A stretch of 64,000 nucleotides of DNA from Rhizobacter sp. OV335 (GTDB taxonomy: Bacteria > Pseudomonadota > Gammaproteobacteria > Burkholderiales > Burkholderiaceae_C), in assembly GCF_900142965.1 (NCBI RefSeq), contig NZ_FRCQ01000018.1:62001-126000 (forward strand), written 5' to 3'. The position numbers and the translations under genes are program-made. The stretch's first letter is position 1; each line of letters opens with the position of its first letter. Below, piece after piece: positions 1 to 8,920 of the stretch. The notes beneath the pieces were generated by a model, which was not told where the DNA came from, searched no databases, and saw only the letters and a list, made by a program, of their open reading frames with translations.

Positions 1-126
1 CGAAGTCCAATCGCATTCCCCGGCAAAAATGAGCGCCGATGATAGCGGCCGGCCGCACCCGGCCCGGGCTGCGAACAGGGGGTTCCCCGCCCCGGCTTGA
101 CCCTCCGCATCCCCATCGCCTACATT

Positions 127-140
127 ACTGACCAGTCAGT
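127..140. promoter_or_regulatory. Probable TetR operator upstream of the efflux regulator
   Basis: A perfect inverted repeat, ACTGAC-CA-GTCAGT, lies 12 bases upstream of the regulator's ATG and is followed by one more CAGT unit. Operators of TetR regulators that autoregulate RND efflux loci often take this form. Its position suggests autorepression that also controls the downstream adaptor and pump genes. Binding is inferred from position and symmetry only. The rest of bases 1-152 holds no gene I can support. Confidence 0.6.
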
Positions 141-152
141 CAGTACCAGTCC

Positions 153-809
153 ATGAGTACCCCTCCCCCGATCCCCGCCCGCCAACGCCGCAAAGAGGCC
201 CGTCCGCAGGAACTGCTGGACGCGGCTTTGGCGTTGTTTTCTGAAAAGGGTTTCTCTGCGACCCGGTCGGAAGAGGTCGCGGCCGCGGCCGGGGTGTCCA
301 AGGGCACGCTCTATCTCTATTACCCGAGCAAGGAAGAGCTGTTGAAGGCGGTGATCCGCGAGCGGGTGTCGACCGAGATCCAGAGCGGCGTCGACGAGGT
401 GCTCGCCTTCACCGGCAGCAACGCCCAGGTGCTGCGCGAGGTGCTGCCGCGCTGGTGGCTGCGCATCTTCGAGAGCCCGGCGTCGGCCGTCTTCAAGCTG
501 ATCGTCACCGAGGTGCGCAACTTCCCCGACATCGCCGAGTACTACGGTGAGCAGGTGGTCGAGCCCGGCTCGCAACTGGTCGGTGGCATCGTGCAGCGCG
601 GCATCGACGCCGGCGAGTTCCGCCCCGTCGACGTCGAATCCACCGTGCACTCGCTGATCCTGCCGATGATCATGCTGTGCATGCACAAGCACTCGCTGGG
701 CGCCTGCTCGCCGGTGCCGTCGCTGATGTCCCCCCACGATTTCGTCTACCGACACATGGACACCGTCACCCGCGGCATCGAGCGCCACCCGAAGCCCGAC
801 CTCTCATGA
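153..809 (+). CDS. TetR/AcrR-family transcriptional regulator of an RND efflux operon
   Basis: A 218-residue regulator with an N-terminal helix-turn-helix at about residues 15-60; the stretch AAGVSKGTLYLYYPSKEEL is typical of the TetR recognition helix. The C-terminal part is a variable all-helical ligand-binding and dimer domain. Its stop overlaps the adaptor start (ATGA), so regulator, adaptor and pump probably form one operon that the regulator represses until an inducer binds. The family is certain; the inducer is unknown. The start is the first ATG after the palindromic operator. Confidence 0.93.
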   Translation: MSTPPPIPARQRRKEARPQELLDAALALFSEKGFSATRSEEVAAAAGVSKGTLYLYYPSKEELLKAVIRERVSTEIQSGVDEVLAFTGSNAQVLREVLPRWWLRIFESPASAVFKLIVTEVRNFPDIAEYYGEQVVEPGSQLVGGIVQRGIDAGEFRPVDVESTVHSLILPMIMLCMHKHSLGACSPVPSLMSPHDFVYRHMDTVTRGIERHPKPDLS

Positions 810-1939
810 AACGCTGGGTGAAGTGGGCCGTTCCCGTCGTCGTCGTCGCGCTGATCGGCGGCTTCGTCGCGCGCGCGCTGAGCGCCCGCAAGCAGGAGCA
901 GGCCGCGCTCGGCGCCCCCAAGGCGCCGTCGGCGCTGGAGCTCTCGCCGGGCGACCTGCTGGTGCTGCACGCGCAGCCGTTTGCCCGCACGCTGGCGGTG
1001 TCGGGCGGGCTGAAGGCGGTCAACAGTGCGGTGGTGCGCGCCAAGGTCGCGGCCGAGGTCAAGTCGCTGACGGTGCGCGAAGGCGACACCGTGAAGGCCG
1101 GCCAGGTGATCGGCCAGCTCGAGACCACCGAGGTCGAACTGCGCCTGCGCCAGGCCGAGCAGAACGCCGCGTCGGCACGCGGCCAGCTCGACATCGCCAA
1201 GCGCGCGTTGGAGAACAACAAGGCGCTTGTCGCGCAGGGCTTCATCTCGGCGACCGGCCTGGAGACCTCGGTGTCGAACGAGGCCTCGGCCCAGGCCACC
1301 TATGGCGCAGCCGTCGCCGCGGTCGACCTGGCCCGCAAGTCGCGCACCGATGCGCAGCTGGTCGCGCCGATCAACGGCATCGTCTCGGTGCGCGCGGTGC
1401 AGCCGAGCGAGCGCGTCGCCATCGACACCAGGCTGGTCGAGGTGGTCGACCTGTCGCGCATCGAGCTCGAAGCTGCGGTCGCCCCCGAGGATGTCGGCGC
1501 GGTGCAGGTCGGCCAGACCGCCATGCTGCAGGTCGACGGCCTCGCGGCGCCCGCGCAGGCCAAGGTCGTGCGCATCAACCCGAGCACGCAGTCGGGCACG
1601 CGGGCGGTGATGGTCTACCTCGAGTTGCTGCCGCAGCCCGGCCTGCGCCAGGGGCTGTTCGCGCGCGGCGCGATCGAGATCGAGCGCAAGACCGCGCTGG
1701 TCGTGCCGGCCAACGCGGTACGCGTCGACCAGGCCCGGCCCTATGTGCTGGCGGTGGTCGACGGCAAGGTGGCGCAGCGGCCGGTGACGCTGGGCGCGCG
1801 TGGCACCGGCACCGAGCGCGACAGCCTGGTCGAGCTGCTGCAAGGCGCCGCCGACGGCATGACGCTGCTGCGCGGTACCGTCGGTCAGGTGCGCGAAGGC
1901 ACGGCCGTGCGCGTCACCGGCGCGGCCTCGGCCCCCTGA
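806..1939 (+). CDS. RND efflux pump periplasmic adaptor subunit (membrane fusion protein)
   Basis: A 377-residue HlyD/AcrA-type adaptor linking an inner-membrane RND pump to an outer-membrane channel. An N-terminal hydrophobic segment (about residues 6-24, PVVVVALIGGFVARAL) anchors or exports it. It is followed by a split biotinyl-lipoyl domain (VKSLTVREGDTVKAGQVIG and LVAPINGIVSVRAVQPSERV) around an alpha-helical hairpin (about residues 115-175), then beta-barrel and membrane-proximal domains. The ATG at 806 overlaps the regulator's stop and opens directly into the signal anchor, so it is preferred to an in-frame start further upstream. The pump gene follows 21 bases later. Confidence 0.93.
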   Translation: MKRWVKWAVPVVVVALIGGFVARALSARKQEQAALGAPKAPSALELSPGDLLVLHAQPFARTLAVSGGLKAVNSAVVRAKVAAEVKSLTVREGDTVKAGQVIGQLETTEVELRLRQAEQNAASARGQLDIAKRALENNKALVAQGFISATGLETSVSNEASAQATYGAAVAAVDLARKSRTDAQLVAPINGIVSVRAVQPSERVAIDTRLVEVVDLSRIELEAAVAPEDVGAVQVGQTAMLQVDGLAAPAQAKVVRINPSTQSGTRAVMVYLELLPQPGLRQGLFARGAIEIERKTALVVPANAVRVDQARPYVLAVVDGKVAQRPVTLGARGTGTERDSLVELLQGAADGMTLLRGTVGQVREGTAVRVTGAASAP

Positions 1940-1960
1940 GCCTCCAGCGCCCGCAGCACC

Positions 1961-4900
1961 ATGTGGTTCACCCGCGTCTCGATCGGCAACCCGGTGATGG
2001 CCACGATGGTCATGCTGGCCTTCGTCGTGCTCGGGCTGTTCAGCTACCAGCGGCTCGCGGTCGACCAGTTCCCGAACATCGACTTCCCGACCGTCGTCGT
2101 GCAGATGGACTACCCGGGCGCCTCGCCCGAGATCGTCGAGAGCGAGGTCACGAAAAAGATCGAGGAGGCGGTCAACACCGTCGCCGGCATCAACTCGCTG
2201 TACTCCCGCTCGTATGAAGGCACGGCGGTCGTCATCGTCGAGTTCAACCTCGACGTCGACGGGCGCAAGGCGGCCGACGACGTGCGCGAGAAGGTCGCGC
2301 TGATCCGCCCGAACCTGCGCGACGAGGTCAAGGAGTCGCGCATCTCGCGCTTCGACCCGGCCAGCCAGCCGATCTTCAACGTCGCGGTGCTGTCCGCCGA
2401 CGGCCGGCGCTCGCCGCAGGAGCTGACCACCTGGGCCACCCAGGTGCTGCAGAAGCGGCTCGAGAACGTGCGCGGCGTCGGCGCGGTCAGCGTGATCGGC
2501 GGCGTCGAGCGCGAGATCAACGTCTACGTGCGGCCGGCCGCGCTCGATGCCCTCGGCCTGAGCGTCGACCAGGTCGTCGCCGCGGTGCGCAGCGAGAACC
2601 AGGAGCTGCCGATGGGCTCGATCCGCACCCGCGAGCAGGAGCGCGTGGTGCAGATCAACGCGCGGCTGAAGCGGCCGGAGGATTTCCGCGAGATCATCGT
2701 CGCCCGCCGCGGCGCGAACGGCGGCAATGCCGTCAAGCTGTGGCAGGTGGCCGACGTGGTCGACGGCCCGCAGGAGATCGAGAGCCTCGCGCTCTACAAC
2801 GGCCAGCGCACCGTGCTGCTGTCGGTGCAGAAATCGCAGGGCGAGAACACCATCGAGGTGGTCGACGGGCTGAACAAGGCGCTGGCCGGTTCGGCCGCGC
2901 TGACGCCGCCGGGCATCCGCGTCGAGGTCAACCGCGACAGCTCGCGCGGCATCCGCGTCTCGGTGGCCAACGTCAAGCGCACGCTGTTCGAAGGCGCGGC
3001 CCTGACGGTGCTGATCGTCTTCCTGTTCCTGAACTCGTGGCGCTCGACCATCATCACCGGCCTGACGCTGCCGATCGCGCTGATCGGCACCTTCCTGTTC
3101 ATGTACGTGTTCGGTTTCACGATCAACACCATCACGATGATGGCGCTGAGCCTGTGCGTGGGCCTGCTGATCGACGACGCGATCGTCGTGCGCGAGAACA
3201 TCGTGCGCCATGTGCAGATGGGCAAGAGCGCGCACCAGGCGGCGCTGGACGGCACCAACGAGATCGGGCTGGCGGTGCTGGCCACCACGCTGTCGATCGT
3301 CGCGGTGTTCCTGCCGATCGGCTTCATGGGCGGCATCGTCGGCAAGTTCTTCCACGAGTTCGGGCTCACCATCGTCGCGGCGGTGCTGATCTCGATGTTC
3401 GTCAGCTTCACGCTCGATCCGATGCTGTCGAGCATCTGGAACGACCCCGCTGCGCATGGCGTGCGCCACGGCCCGCCGGTGACGCTCTACGACAAGACCA
3501 TCGGCCGCGTGACCGGCGCATTCGACCGCTTCACGCGGTGGCTGTCGCGCGCCTACCAGGAGATCCTCCGGTGGGCGCTCGCGCACAAGCCCGCCACGCT
3601 CGGCATCGCGCTCGCCACCTTCGTCGGCAGCTTCTTCCTGATCCCGGTGCTCGGCGCCGAGTTCGTGCCGAAGGCCGATTTCTCCGAGACGCAGGTCAAC
3701 TTCTACACGCCGGTCGGCTCGTCGATCGAGGTCACCGAAATGCGCGCGAAGCAGATCGACGCGGTGCTGCGCGAGATGCCCGAGGTGCGCCACACCGTGA
3801 CCACGATCAACAGCGGCAATGCGCTCGGCAAGATCTACGGTTCCACCTACGTGCGGCTGGTCGACCGCGCGAACCGCAGCCGCAACCTGAACGAGCTCAG
3901 CGTGGCGCTGCGCGAGCGGCTGTCGCGCATCCCCGGCATCACCGTCACCAACATCGGCCCGACCGACCTGGGTGGCGGCAAGAGCCTGCAGTTCTCGATC
4001 CAGGGCGCCGACCTGGCCGAGCTCGCACGGCTGTCGGCCCAGCTCGATCTGAAGCTGCGCGCGATCCCCGGCCTGGTCGACCTCGACACCACGCTGAAGC
4101 CCGACAAGCCGACCGTCGCGATCGACGTGAAGCGCGACGCCGCCTCCGATGTCGGGCTGAACGTCAACGCGCTCGCGAACAGCCTGCGCACGCTGGTGGC
4201 CGGCACCACGGTGGGCAACTGGCGCGCCCCGGACGGCGAGAACTACGACGTGAACGTGCGCCTGACGCCCGACAGCCGCCACACGCTCGAAGACCTGCAG
4301 CGCCTGCCGATCAACGTCGGCGCGGCGGCCGACGGCTCGGCGCGCTCGGTGCGGCTGTCGCAGGTGGCCGAGGTCACGCCGTCGACCGGCCCGAACCAGA
4401 TCAACCGGCGCGACCTGAACCGCGAGATCAACATCGACGGCAATGCCTATGGCCGCAGCGCCGGCGATGTCTCGGCCGACATCCGCCGCGCGCTCGACAC
4501 CATCAGCTGGCCGCCGGGCTACCGCTACGTGTTCGGCGGCTCGACCAAGAACATGAACGAGTCGTTCGCGTACGCGGTCGGCGCGCTGGCGCTGGCGGTG
4601 GTGTTCATCTACATGATCCTCGCGAGCCAGTTCCGCAGCTTCCTGCAGCCGCTGGCGCTGATGAGCTCGCTGCCGCTGACGCTGATCGGCGTGGTGCTGG
4701 CGCTGCTGATGTTCCGCTCGACGCTGAACATGTTCAGCATCATCGGCATCGTGATGCTGATGGGCCTGGTGACGAAGAACGCGATCCTGCTGGTGGATTT
4801 CGCGATCCGCTCGCGCGCCGGCGAACACCGCGGCGACCACGGGCTCGACCACGACGAGCCGCCGATGACCCGCGAGCAGGCGCTGCTGCATGCGGCCGAG

Positions 4901-5176
4901 GTGCGGCTGCGCCCGATCCTGATGACGACGCTCGCGATGATCTTCGGCATGGTGCCGCTCGCGTTCGCGCTGTCCGAAGGCTCGGAGCAGCGCGCGCCGA
5001 TGGGCCAGGCGGTGATCGGCGGGGTGATCACCTCGTCGCTGCTGACGCTGGTGGTCGTGCCCGTCATCTACTGCTACCTCGACGACCTCGCGACCTGGGC
5101 CAGACGCAGGTGGGCGCCCCCTAAAATGCCGGGTTTGCCCCCACCCCACCCTGCCTCCGGAGGAACGCCGCCATGA
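1961..5176 (+). CDS. RND multidrug efflux transporter, HAE1 family inner-membrane pump
   Basis: A full-length 1071-residue proton-driven RND pump. TM1 is near residues 10-30, a large periplasmic loop follows, and a block of membrane helices begins around residue 335; the pattern repeats in the second half. The TM4 motif GLLIDDAIVVRENI carries the paired aspartates of the proton relay, and the matching second-half segment GLVTKNAILLVDFA is present. The insertion GEHRGDHGLDHDEPP (about residue 955-970) is a hydrophilic cytoplasmic loop. The protein resembles MdtB/MexF-like members, but substrates cannot be read from sequence. Its last four bases overlap the start of the methyltransferase gene. 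Confidence 0.95.
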   Translation: MWFTRVSIGNPVMATMVMLAFVVLGLFSYQRLAVDQFPNIDFPTVVVQMDYPGASPEIVESEVTKKIEEAVNTVAGINSLYSRSYEGTAVVIVEFNLDVDGRKAADDVREKVALIRPNLRDEVKESRISRFDPASQPIFNVAVLSADGRRSPQELTTWATQVLQKRLENVRGVGAVSVIGGVEREINVYVRPAALDALGLSVDQVVAAVRSENQELPMGSIRTREQERVVQINARLKRPEDFREIIVARRGANGGNAVKLWQVADVVDGPQEIESLALYNGQRTVLLSVQKSQGENTIEVVDGLNKALAGSAALTPPGIRVEVNRDSSRGIRVSVANVKRTLFEGAALTVLIVFLFLNSWRSTIITGLTLPIALIGTFLFMYVFGFTINTITMMALSLCVGLLIDDAIVVRENIVRHVQMGKSAHQAALDGTNEIGLAVLATTLSIVAVFLPIGFMGGIVGKFFHEFGLTIVAAVLISMFVSFTLDPMLSSIWNDPAAHGVRHGPPVTLYDKTIGRVTGAFDRFTRWLSRAYQEILRWALAHKPATLGIALATFVGSFFLIPVLGAEFVPKADFSETQVNFYTPVGSSIEVTEMRAKQIDAVLREMPEVRHTVTTINSGNALGKIYGSTYVRLVDRANRSRNLNELSVALRERLSRIPGITVTNIGPTDLGGGKSLQFSIQGADLAELARLSAQLDLKLRAIPGLVDLDTTLKPDKPTVAIDVKRDAASDVGLNVNALANSLRTLVAGTTVGNWRAPDGENYDVNVRLTPDSRHTLEDLQRLPINVGAAADGSARSVRLSQVAEVTPSTGPNQINRRDLNREINIDGNAYGRSAGDVSADIRRALDTISWPPGYRYVFGGSTKNMNESFAYAVGALALAVVFIYMILASQFRSFLQPLALMSSLPLTLIGVVLALLMFRSTLNMFSIIGIVMLMGLVTKNAILLVDFAIRSRAGEHRGDHGLDHDEPPMTREQALLHAAEVRLRPILMTTLAMIFGMVPLAFALSEGSEQRAPMGQAVIGGVITSSLLTLVVVPVIYCYLDDLATWARRRWAPPKMPGLPPPHPASGGTPP

Positions 5177-5826
5177 CCGTCGAACAAGCCCGCTTCAACA
5201 TGATCGAGCAGCAGATCCGCCCGTGGGACGTGCTCGACCCCGGCGTGCTGACGCTGCTGGGCGTGATCAAGCGCGAGGATTTCGTGCCGGCCGCCTACCG
5301 CGCGATGGCCTTCATGGACACCGAGGTCCCGCTGCCGGGCGGCCAGCAGATGCTGGCACCGCGCGTCGAGGCCCGGCTGCTGCAGGAACTGAACGTGCGC
5401 CGCCACGAGCGCGTGCTCGAGATCGGTGCCGGCTCGGGCTTCATGGCCGCGCTGCTGTCGCACAAGGCGCGCCAGGTGGTGACGCTGGAGATCGTGCCCG
5501 AGCTGGCCCGGCTGGCCGCCGACAACCTGCGCCGCGCGGCGGTCGCCAACGTCAGCGTGGTCGAGGGCGACGGCTCGAAGAAGCTGCCGACCGCCGGCCC
5601 GTTCGACGTGATCCTGCTGTCGGGCTCGATCGCCGCGGTGCCGTCGGCGCTGCTCAATGAACTGAAAGTGGGTGGGCGCCTCGCCGCGATCGTCGGGCAG
5701 GAACCGGTGATGCGCGCGACGCTGGTCACGCGCGTCGGCGAGGCCGACTTCCGCAGCGTCGAGCTGTTCGACACCGTCGCGCCCCGGCTGCTGGGCTTCG
5801 ACGAGCCCTCGCGTTTCCACTTCTGA
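5173..5826 (+). CDS. pcm: Protein-L-isoaspartate O-methyltransferase family protein
   Basis: A 217-residue SAM-dependent methyltransferase of the PCMT family, which methylates isoaspartyl residues in damaged proteins. Motif I, VLEIGAGSGFMAALLS (about residues 80-95), binds SAM, and the N-terminal MIEQQIRPWDVLDP is typical of the bacterial branch found upstream of tolC-like genes. Members of this branch are often annotated as isoaspartyl methyltransferases without proof of activity. Start and previous stop overlap (ATGA). It lies with the rhodanese and TolC genes and may be part of an envelope-related operon. Confidence 0.88.
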   Translation: MTVEQARFNMIEQQIRPWDVLDPGVLTLLGVIKREDFVPAAYRAMAFMDTEVPLPGGQQMLAPRVEARLLQELNVRRHERVLEIGAGSGFMAALLSHKARQVVTLEIVPELARLAADNLRRAAVANVSVVEGDGSKKLPTAGPFDVILLSGSIAAVPSALLNELKVGGRLAAIVGQEPVMRATLVTRVGEADFRSVELFDTVAPRLLGFDEPSRFHF

Positions 5827-5848
5827 TCGACACAGGACACACCGCGAC

Positions 5849-6187
5849 ATGCAACAGGTTCGAGTCACCGACGTGCCGGCGCTCCTCGCGAGCTTCGGCC
5901 CCGAGGCCCGCCCGGTGATCCTGGACGTGCGCGAGCCGTGGGAGGTGCAGACCGCGTCGCTGGCCGTGCCGGGCGTGCCCACCGTGTGCATCCCGATGCG
6001 CGAGATCCCGCAGCGCCTGGGCGAGCTCGATGCGGCGCAGCCCATCCTGGGTTTGTGTCACCACGGCATGCGAAGTCTGCAGGTCGTCGCATTCCTCGAG
6101 CGCGAGGGCCATGCCGACGTGTACAACATTGCCGGCGGCATCGACGCGTGGTCCCGCGAGGTCGACGCGTCCGTGCCGCTCTATTGA
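5849..6187 (+). CDS. Single-domain rhodanese-like sulfurtransferase
   Basis: A 112-residue single rhodanese domain. The N-terminal part has VILDVREPWEVQTA. The active-site loop is CHHGMRS with Cys70 as the predicted persulfide carrier, and the C-terminal NIAGGIDAWSREVD closes the fold. Single-domain rhodaneses act in the cytoplasm as sulfur carriers or cyanide/thiosulfate sulfurtransferases; the acceptor here is unknown. It sits between the methyltransferase gene and tolC on the same strand with gaps of 22 and 32 bases. Confidence 0.92.
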   Translation: MQQVRVTDVPALLASFGPEARPVILDVREPWEVQTASLAVPGVPTVCIPMREIPQRLGELDAAQPILGLCHHGMRSLQVVAFLEREGHADVYNIAGGIDAWSREVDASVPLY

Positions 6188-6219
6188 TTCCTGATCACCC
6201 ATCCCCCAAGGAACGTCCC

Positions 6220-7554
6220 ATGTCCGCTGTGTCCCCGACCCGTTTGCCGAAGCTCAGCCGCCTGGTGCTGGCCTGCGCCGCCCTGACCGGCGCCGCGCCC
6301 TTCGCGCAGGCGCAAAGCCTGGCCGAGCTCTACGACACGGCGCGCGGCTACGACGCGACCTACCTGGCAGCCAGGGCGCAGGCCGAATCGACGCAGTACA
6401 AGGCCGAGCAGGCGCATGCGCTGCGCCGGCCGCAGGTCGGGGCGCAGCTGCAGGCCGGACGCAGCGACAGCGAGTCGCCGCTGAGCGAATCGACCAGCCG
6501 TTCGACCACCGCCGGGCTGAACGCATCGCAGACGATTTTCAACCGTGCCAACGACAAGACGATCGACCAGGCGGACCTGGGCGTCGACATCTCGCGCGCC
6601 GACCTGGAGACGGCCGAGCAGGACCTGATCGTCCGCGTGGCGCAGGCCTACTTCGACGTGCTGGCGGCGCAGGATGCGCTCGCGACGGCGCAGGCCAACA
6701 AGAACGGCATCGCCGAGCAGCTGGCCTCGGCCAAGCGCAACTTCGAGGTCGGCACCGCGACCATCACCGACACCCGCGAAGCGCAGGCCCGCTTCGACCT
6801 CGCCACTGCGCAGGAGATCGCGGCCGACAACGACCTGCGCACCAAGCGCATCGCGCTCGACCAGCTGGTGGGCCGCGACGGCGTCGTGCCGAAGCCGCTG
6901 GCGACGCCGGTCGCGCTGCCTGGCACCACACCGAACAACGTCGAAGCCTGGGTGTCGCAGACCGACACCTCGCCGACGGTGCGCCGGGCGCAGCTCGGCT
7001 ACGACATCGCGAAGCTCGAGACCGAGAAGGCGCGTGCCGGGCACCTGCCGACCGTCGGCCTGAGCGGCAACTACGGGCGCGGCCACACCAAGATCACCAA
7101 TCCGCTCGACGCGTCGGGCCGGGTGACCAGCTCGGACGTCGCGCTGACGATGACGGTGCCGCTGTTCGCCGGCTTCGCGATCCAGAACCGCGTGAAGGAA
7201 ACGCTGCAGCTCGAAGAGCAGTCGCGCAACCTGCTCGACTCGGCACGCCGCGGCACCGCGCAGGCGACGCGCCAGGTGTTCTACGGCGTGCAGTCGGGCC
7301 AGGCGCAGGTGAAGGCGCTGGAAGCCGCCGAGTCGTCGAGCCAGCTCGCGCTCGAAGCCACGCAGCTCGGCTACAAGGTCGGCGTGCGGGTGAACCTGGA
7401 CGTGCTGAACGCGCAAACCCAGCTGTTCACGACACGGCGCGACCTGGCAAAGGCGCGCTACGACGTGCTGGTCAACAGCCTGAAGCTGCGCCAGGCGGCC
7501 GGCCAGCTGAAGCCCGACGACCTGCGGGCGTTGAACGCGCTGATCGCGCCCTGA
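6220..7554 (+). CDS. tolC: TolC-family outer membrane efflux channel
   Basis: A 444-residue outer-membrane factor. The ATG at 6220 gives a clear signal peptide (cationic MSAVSPTRLPKLSR, hydrophobic LVLACAALTGA, cleavage after AQA at about residue 31), so longer in-frame starts were rejected. Two internally repeated outer-membrane-efflux domains follow, rich in long helices with heptad patterns (about residues 60-220 and 260-430). It can supply the outer channel for the RND adaptor and pump at the start of the window, which lie upstream on the same strand. It ends four bases from the convergent mscS stop. Confidence 0.93.
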   Translation: MSAVSPTRLPKLSRLVLACAALTGAAPFAQAQSLAELYDTARGYDATYLAARAQAESTQYKAEQAHALRRPQVGAQLQAGRSDSESPLSESTSRSTTAGLNASQTIFNRANDKTIDQADLGVDISRADLETAEQDLIVRVAQAYFDVLAAQDALATAQANKNGIAEQLASAKRNFEVGTATITDTREAQARFDLATAQEIAADNDLRTKRIALDQLVGRDGVVPKPLATPVALPGTTPNNVEAWVSQTDTSPTVRRAQLGYDIAKLETEKARAGHLPTVGLSGNYGRGHTKITNPLDASGRVTSSDVALTMTVPLFAGFAIQNRVKETLQLEEQSRNLLDSARRGTAQATRQVFYGVQSGQAQVKALEAAESSSQLALEATQLGYKVGVRVNLDVLNAQTQLFTTRRDLAKARYDVLVNSLKLRQAAGQLKPDDLRALNALIAP

Positions 7555-7558
7555 CGGC

Positions 7559-8863
7559 TCACGGCCGTTCTGGCTGAGGGACCGGCGCTCCGTCCGGCCC
7601 TTCGTGCCGGACGATGGTGTGCATCACCCGCTGCGGGAACGGGATCTGGATGTCTTCCGCATTCAGCACGTCCAGCACCGCCAGGTGCACGTCCGACTTC
7701 ACCTGCCCCTGCCCGTTCTCCGGGTCGCGGATCCAGAAGTTGATCGTCAGGTCCATGCCGTCGGCCGCGAAGTTCGACAACTGCACGCCCGGCGCCGGGT
7801 CGGCGATCACCCGCTCGACCTTCAGGATCGCGTCGACCAGTTTCGGCTGCAGCGCGCGCACGTCGGTGCCGTAGGCCACCTGCACCATCGTCTGGATCAG
7901 CACCCGCGGGTCGGCCAGCGACAGGTTCTCGACCCGCTGCGTGATCAGCATCTCGTTCGGCACCACCGCCTCGCGCCCGCCCAGGGAGCGGATCACCGTG
8001 TAGCGGGTGCGGATGTCGGTGACGCGGCCCTCGAAGTTGTCGACCTTGACCATGTCGCCGATGCGCAGCGAGCGCTCGGCCAGGATCACGAAGCCGCTGA
8101 TGTAGTTGGCCGCGATCTTCTGCAGGCCGAAGCCGAGGCCGACACCCACCGCACCGCCCAGCACGCTCAGCGCCGTCAGGTTGATGCCGACCGCCGACAT
8201 CGCGAACAGCAGCCCGACGAACAGCAGCAGCGCACGCACGATGTTCGACACCATCTTGCGCATCGACAGGTCGTCGCCGGTGCCGTGGATGATCTTGCGC
8301 TCGATCGCCGACGACAGCCACAGCGCCATCACCATCACGACGCCGGCCGTCAGCGCGCCCTCGATCATCGTGCGCAGCGACACCATGCCGCCGGCCACCT
8401 GCCAGCGCACGCTGTCGAGTTCTTCGAGCACCGCCGGCATCACGCCGGTGATCCACAGCACGACGGCGATCCACGCGATCCACGAGATCGTGCGCTCGGT
8501 CGCGCGCATCCAGCTGGAGTTCGGGAAGGCCGCCGACAGCACCCGCACCGCGAAACGGATCAGCGCGAGCGACAGCAGGATCGGGATCGCGACGCGGAAC
8601 ACCGCGACCTTCACGACGCCCATCAGCAGGTGCCGCGCGATCACCGCCAGCACCAGCGCCACCAGCGGGAACAGCACGCCGTCGACCACGTTGCGGCCGA
8701 AGATGACCGCGCCGTTGACCTTGACCATGCGCCGCAGCAGCATGCACACCAGCCACGACAGGCCCAGGCAACCGAGCAGCACCGCCGCCTCGGTCAGCGC
8801 GCTGGTGGTGGCCAGGTCGCGCAGCAGTTCGTTGAAATCTTGGACGCCCAGGGACGAATTCAT
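7559..8863 (-). CDS. MscS-family mechanosensitive ion channel
   Basis: A 434-residue small-conductance mechanosensitive channel homologue. Several N-terminal membrane helices (from about residue 20) lead to the pore-lining segment LGGAVGVGLGFGLQKIAANY. The cytoplasmic beta domain follows, with the MscS signature ISGFVILAERSLRIGDMV and RYTVIRSLGGREAVVPNE. Channels of this type release solutes on hypo-osmotic shock. The extra N-terminal helices make it longer than E. coli MscS (286 residues). It is convergent with tolC and downstream of the amidohydrolase gene. Confidence 0.92.
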   Translation of the reverse strand: MNSSLGVQDFNELLRDLATTSALTEAAVLLGCLGLSWLVCMLLRRMVKVNGAVIFGRNVVDGVLFPLVALVLAVIARHLLMGVVKVAVFRVAIPILLSLALIRFAVRVLSAAFPNSSWMRATERTISWIAWIAVVLWITGVMPAVLEELDSVRWQVAGGMVSLRTMIEGALTAGVVMVMALWLSSAIERKIIHGTGDDLSMRKMVSNIVRALLLFVGLLFAMSAVGINLTALSVLGGAVGVGLGFGLQKIAANYISGFVILAERSLRIGDMVKVDNFEGRVTDIRTRYTVIRSLGGREAVVPNEMLITQRVENLSLADPRVLIQTMVQVAYGTDVRALQPKLVDAILKVERVIADPAPGVQLSNFAADGMDLTINFWIRDPENGQGQVKSDVHLAVLDVLNAEDIQIPFPQRVMHTIVRHEGPDGAPVPQPERP

Positions 8864-8920
8864 CGGTGAATCGCTCGCTTCTTGTCGACAGGGGAAGGGC
8901 CGCCGCGCGGCCCGCGGAAA

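Noticed and set aside
746-5149. A 1467-codon open frame antisense to the RND efflux genes
   Set aside because: It is Arg/Ala/His/Asp-rich low-complexity translation with no domain, the usual shadow of a high-GC gene; the plus-strand genes have full family motifs.
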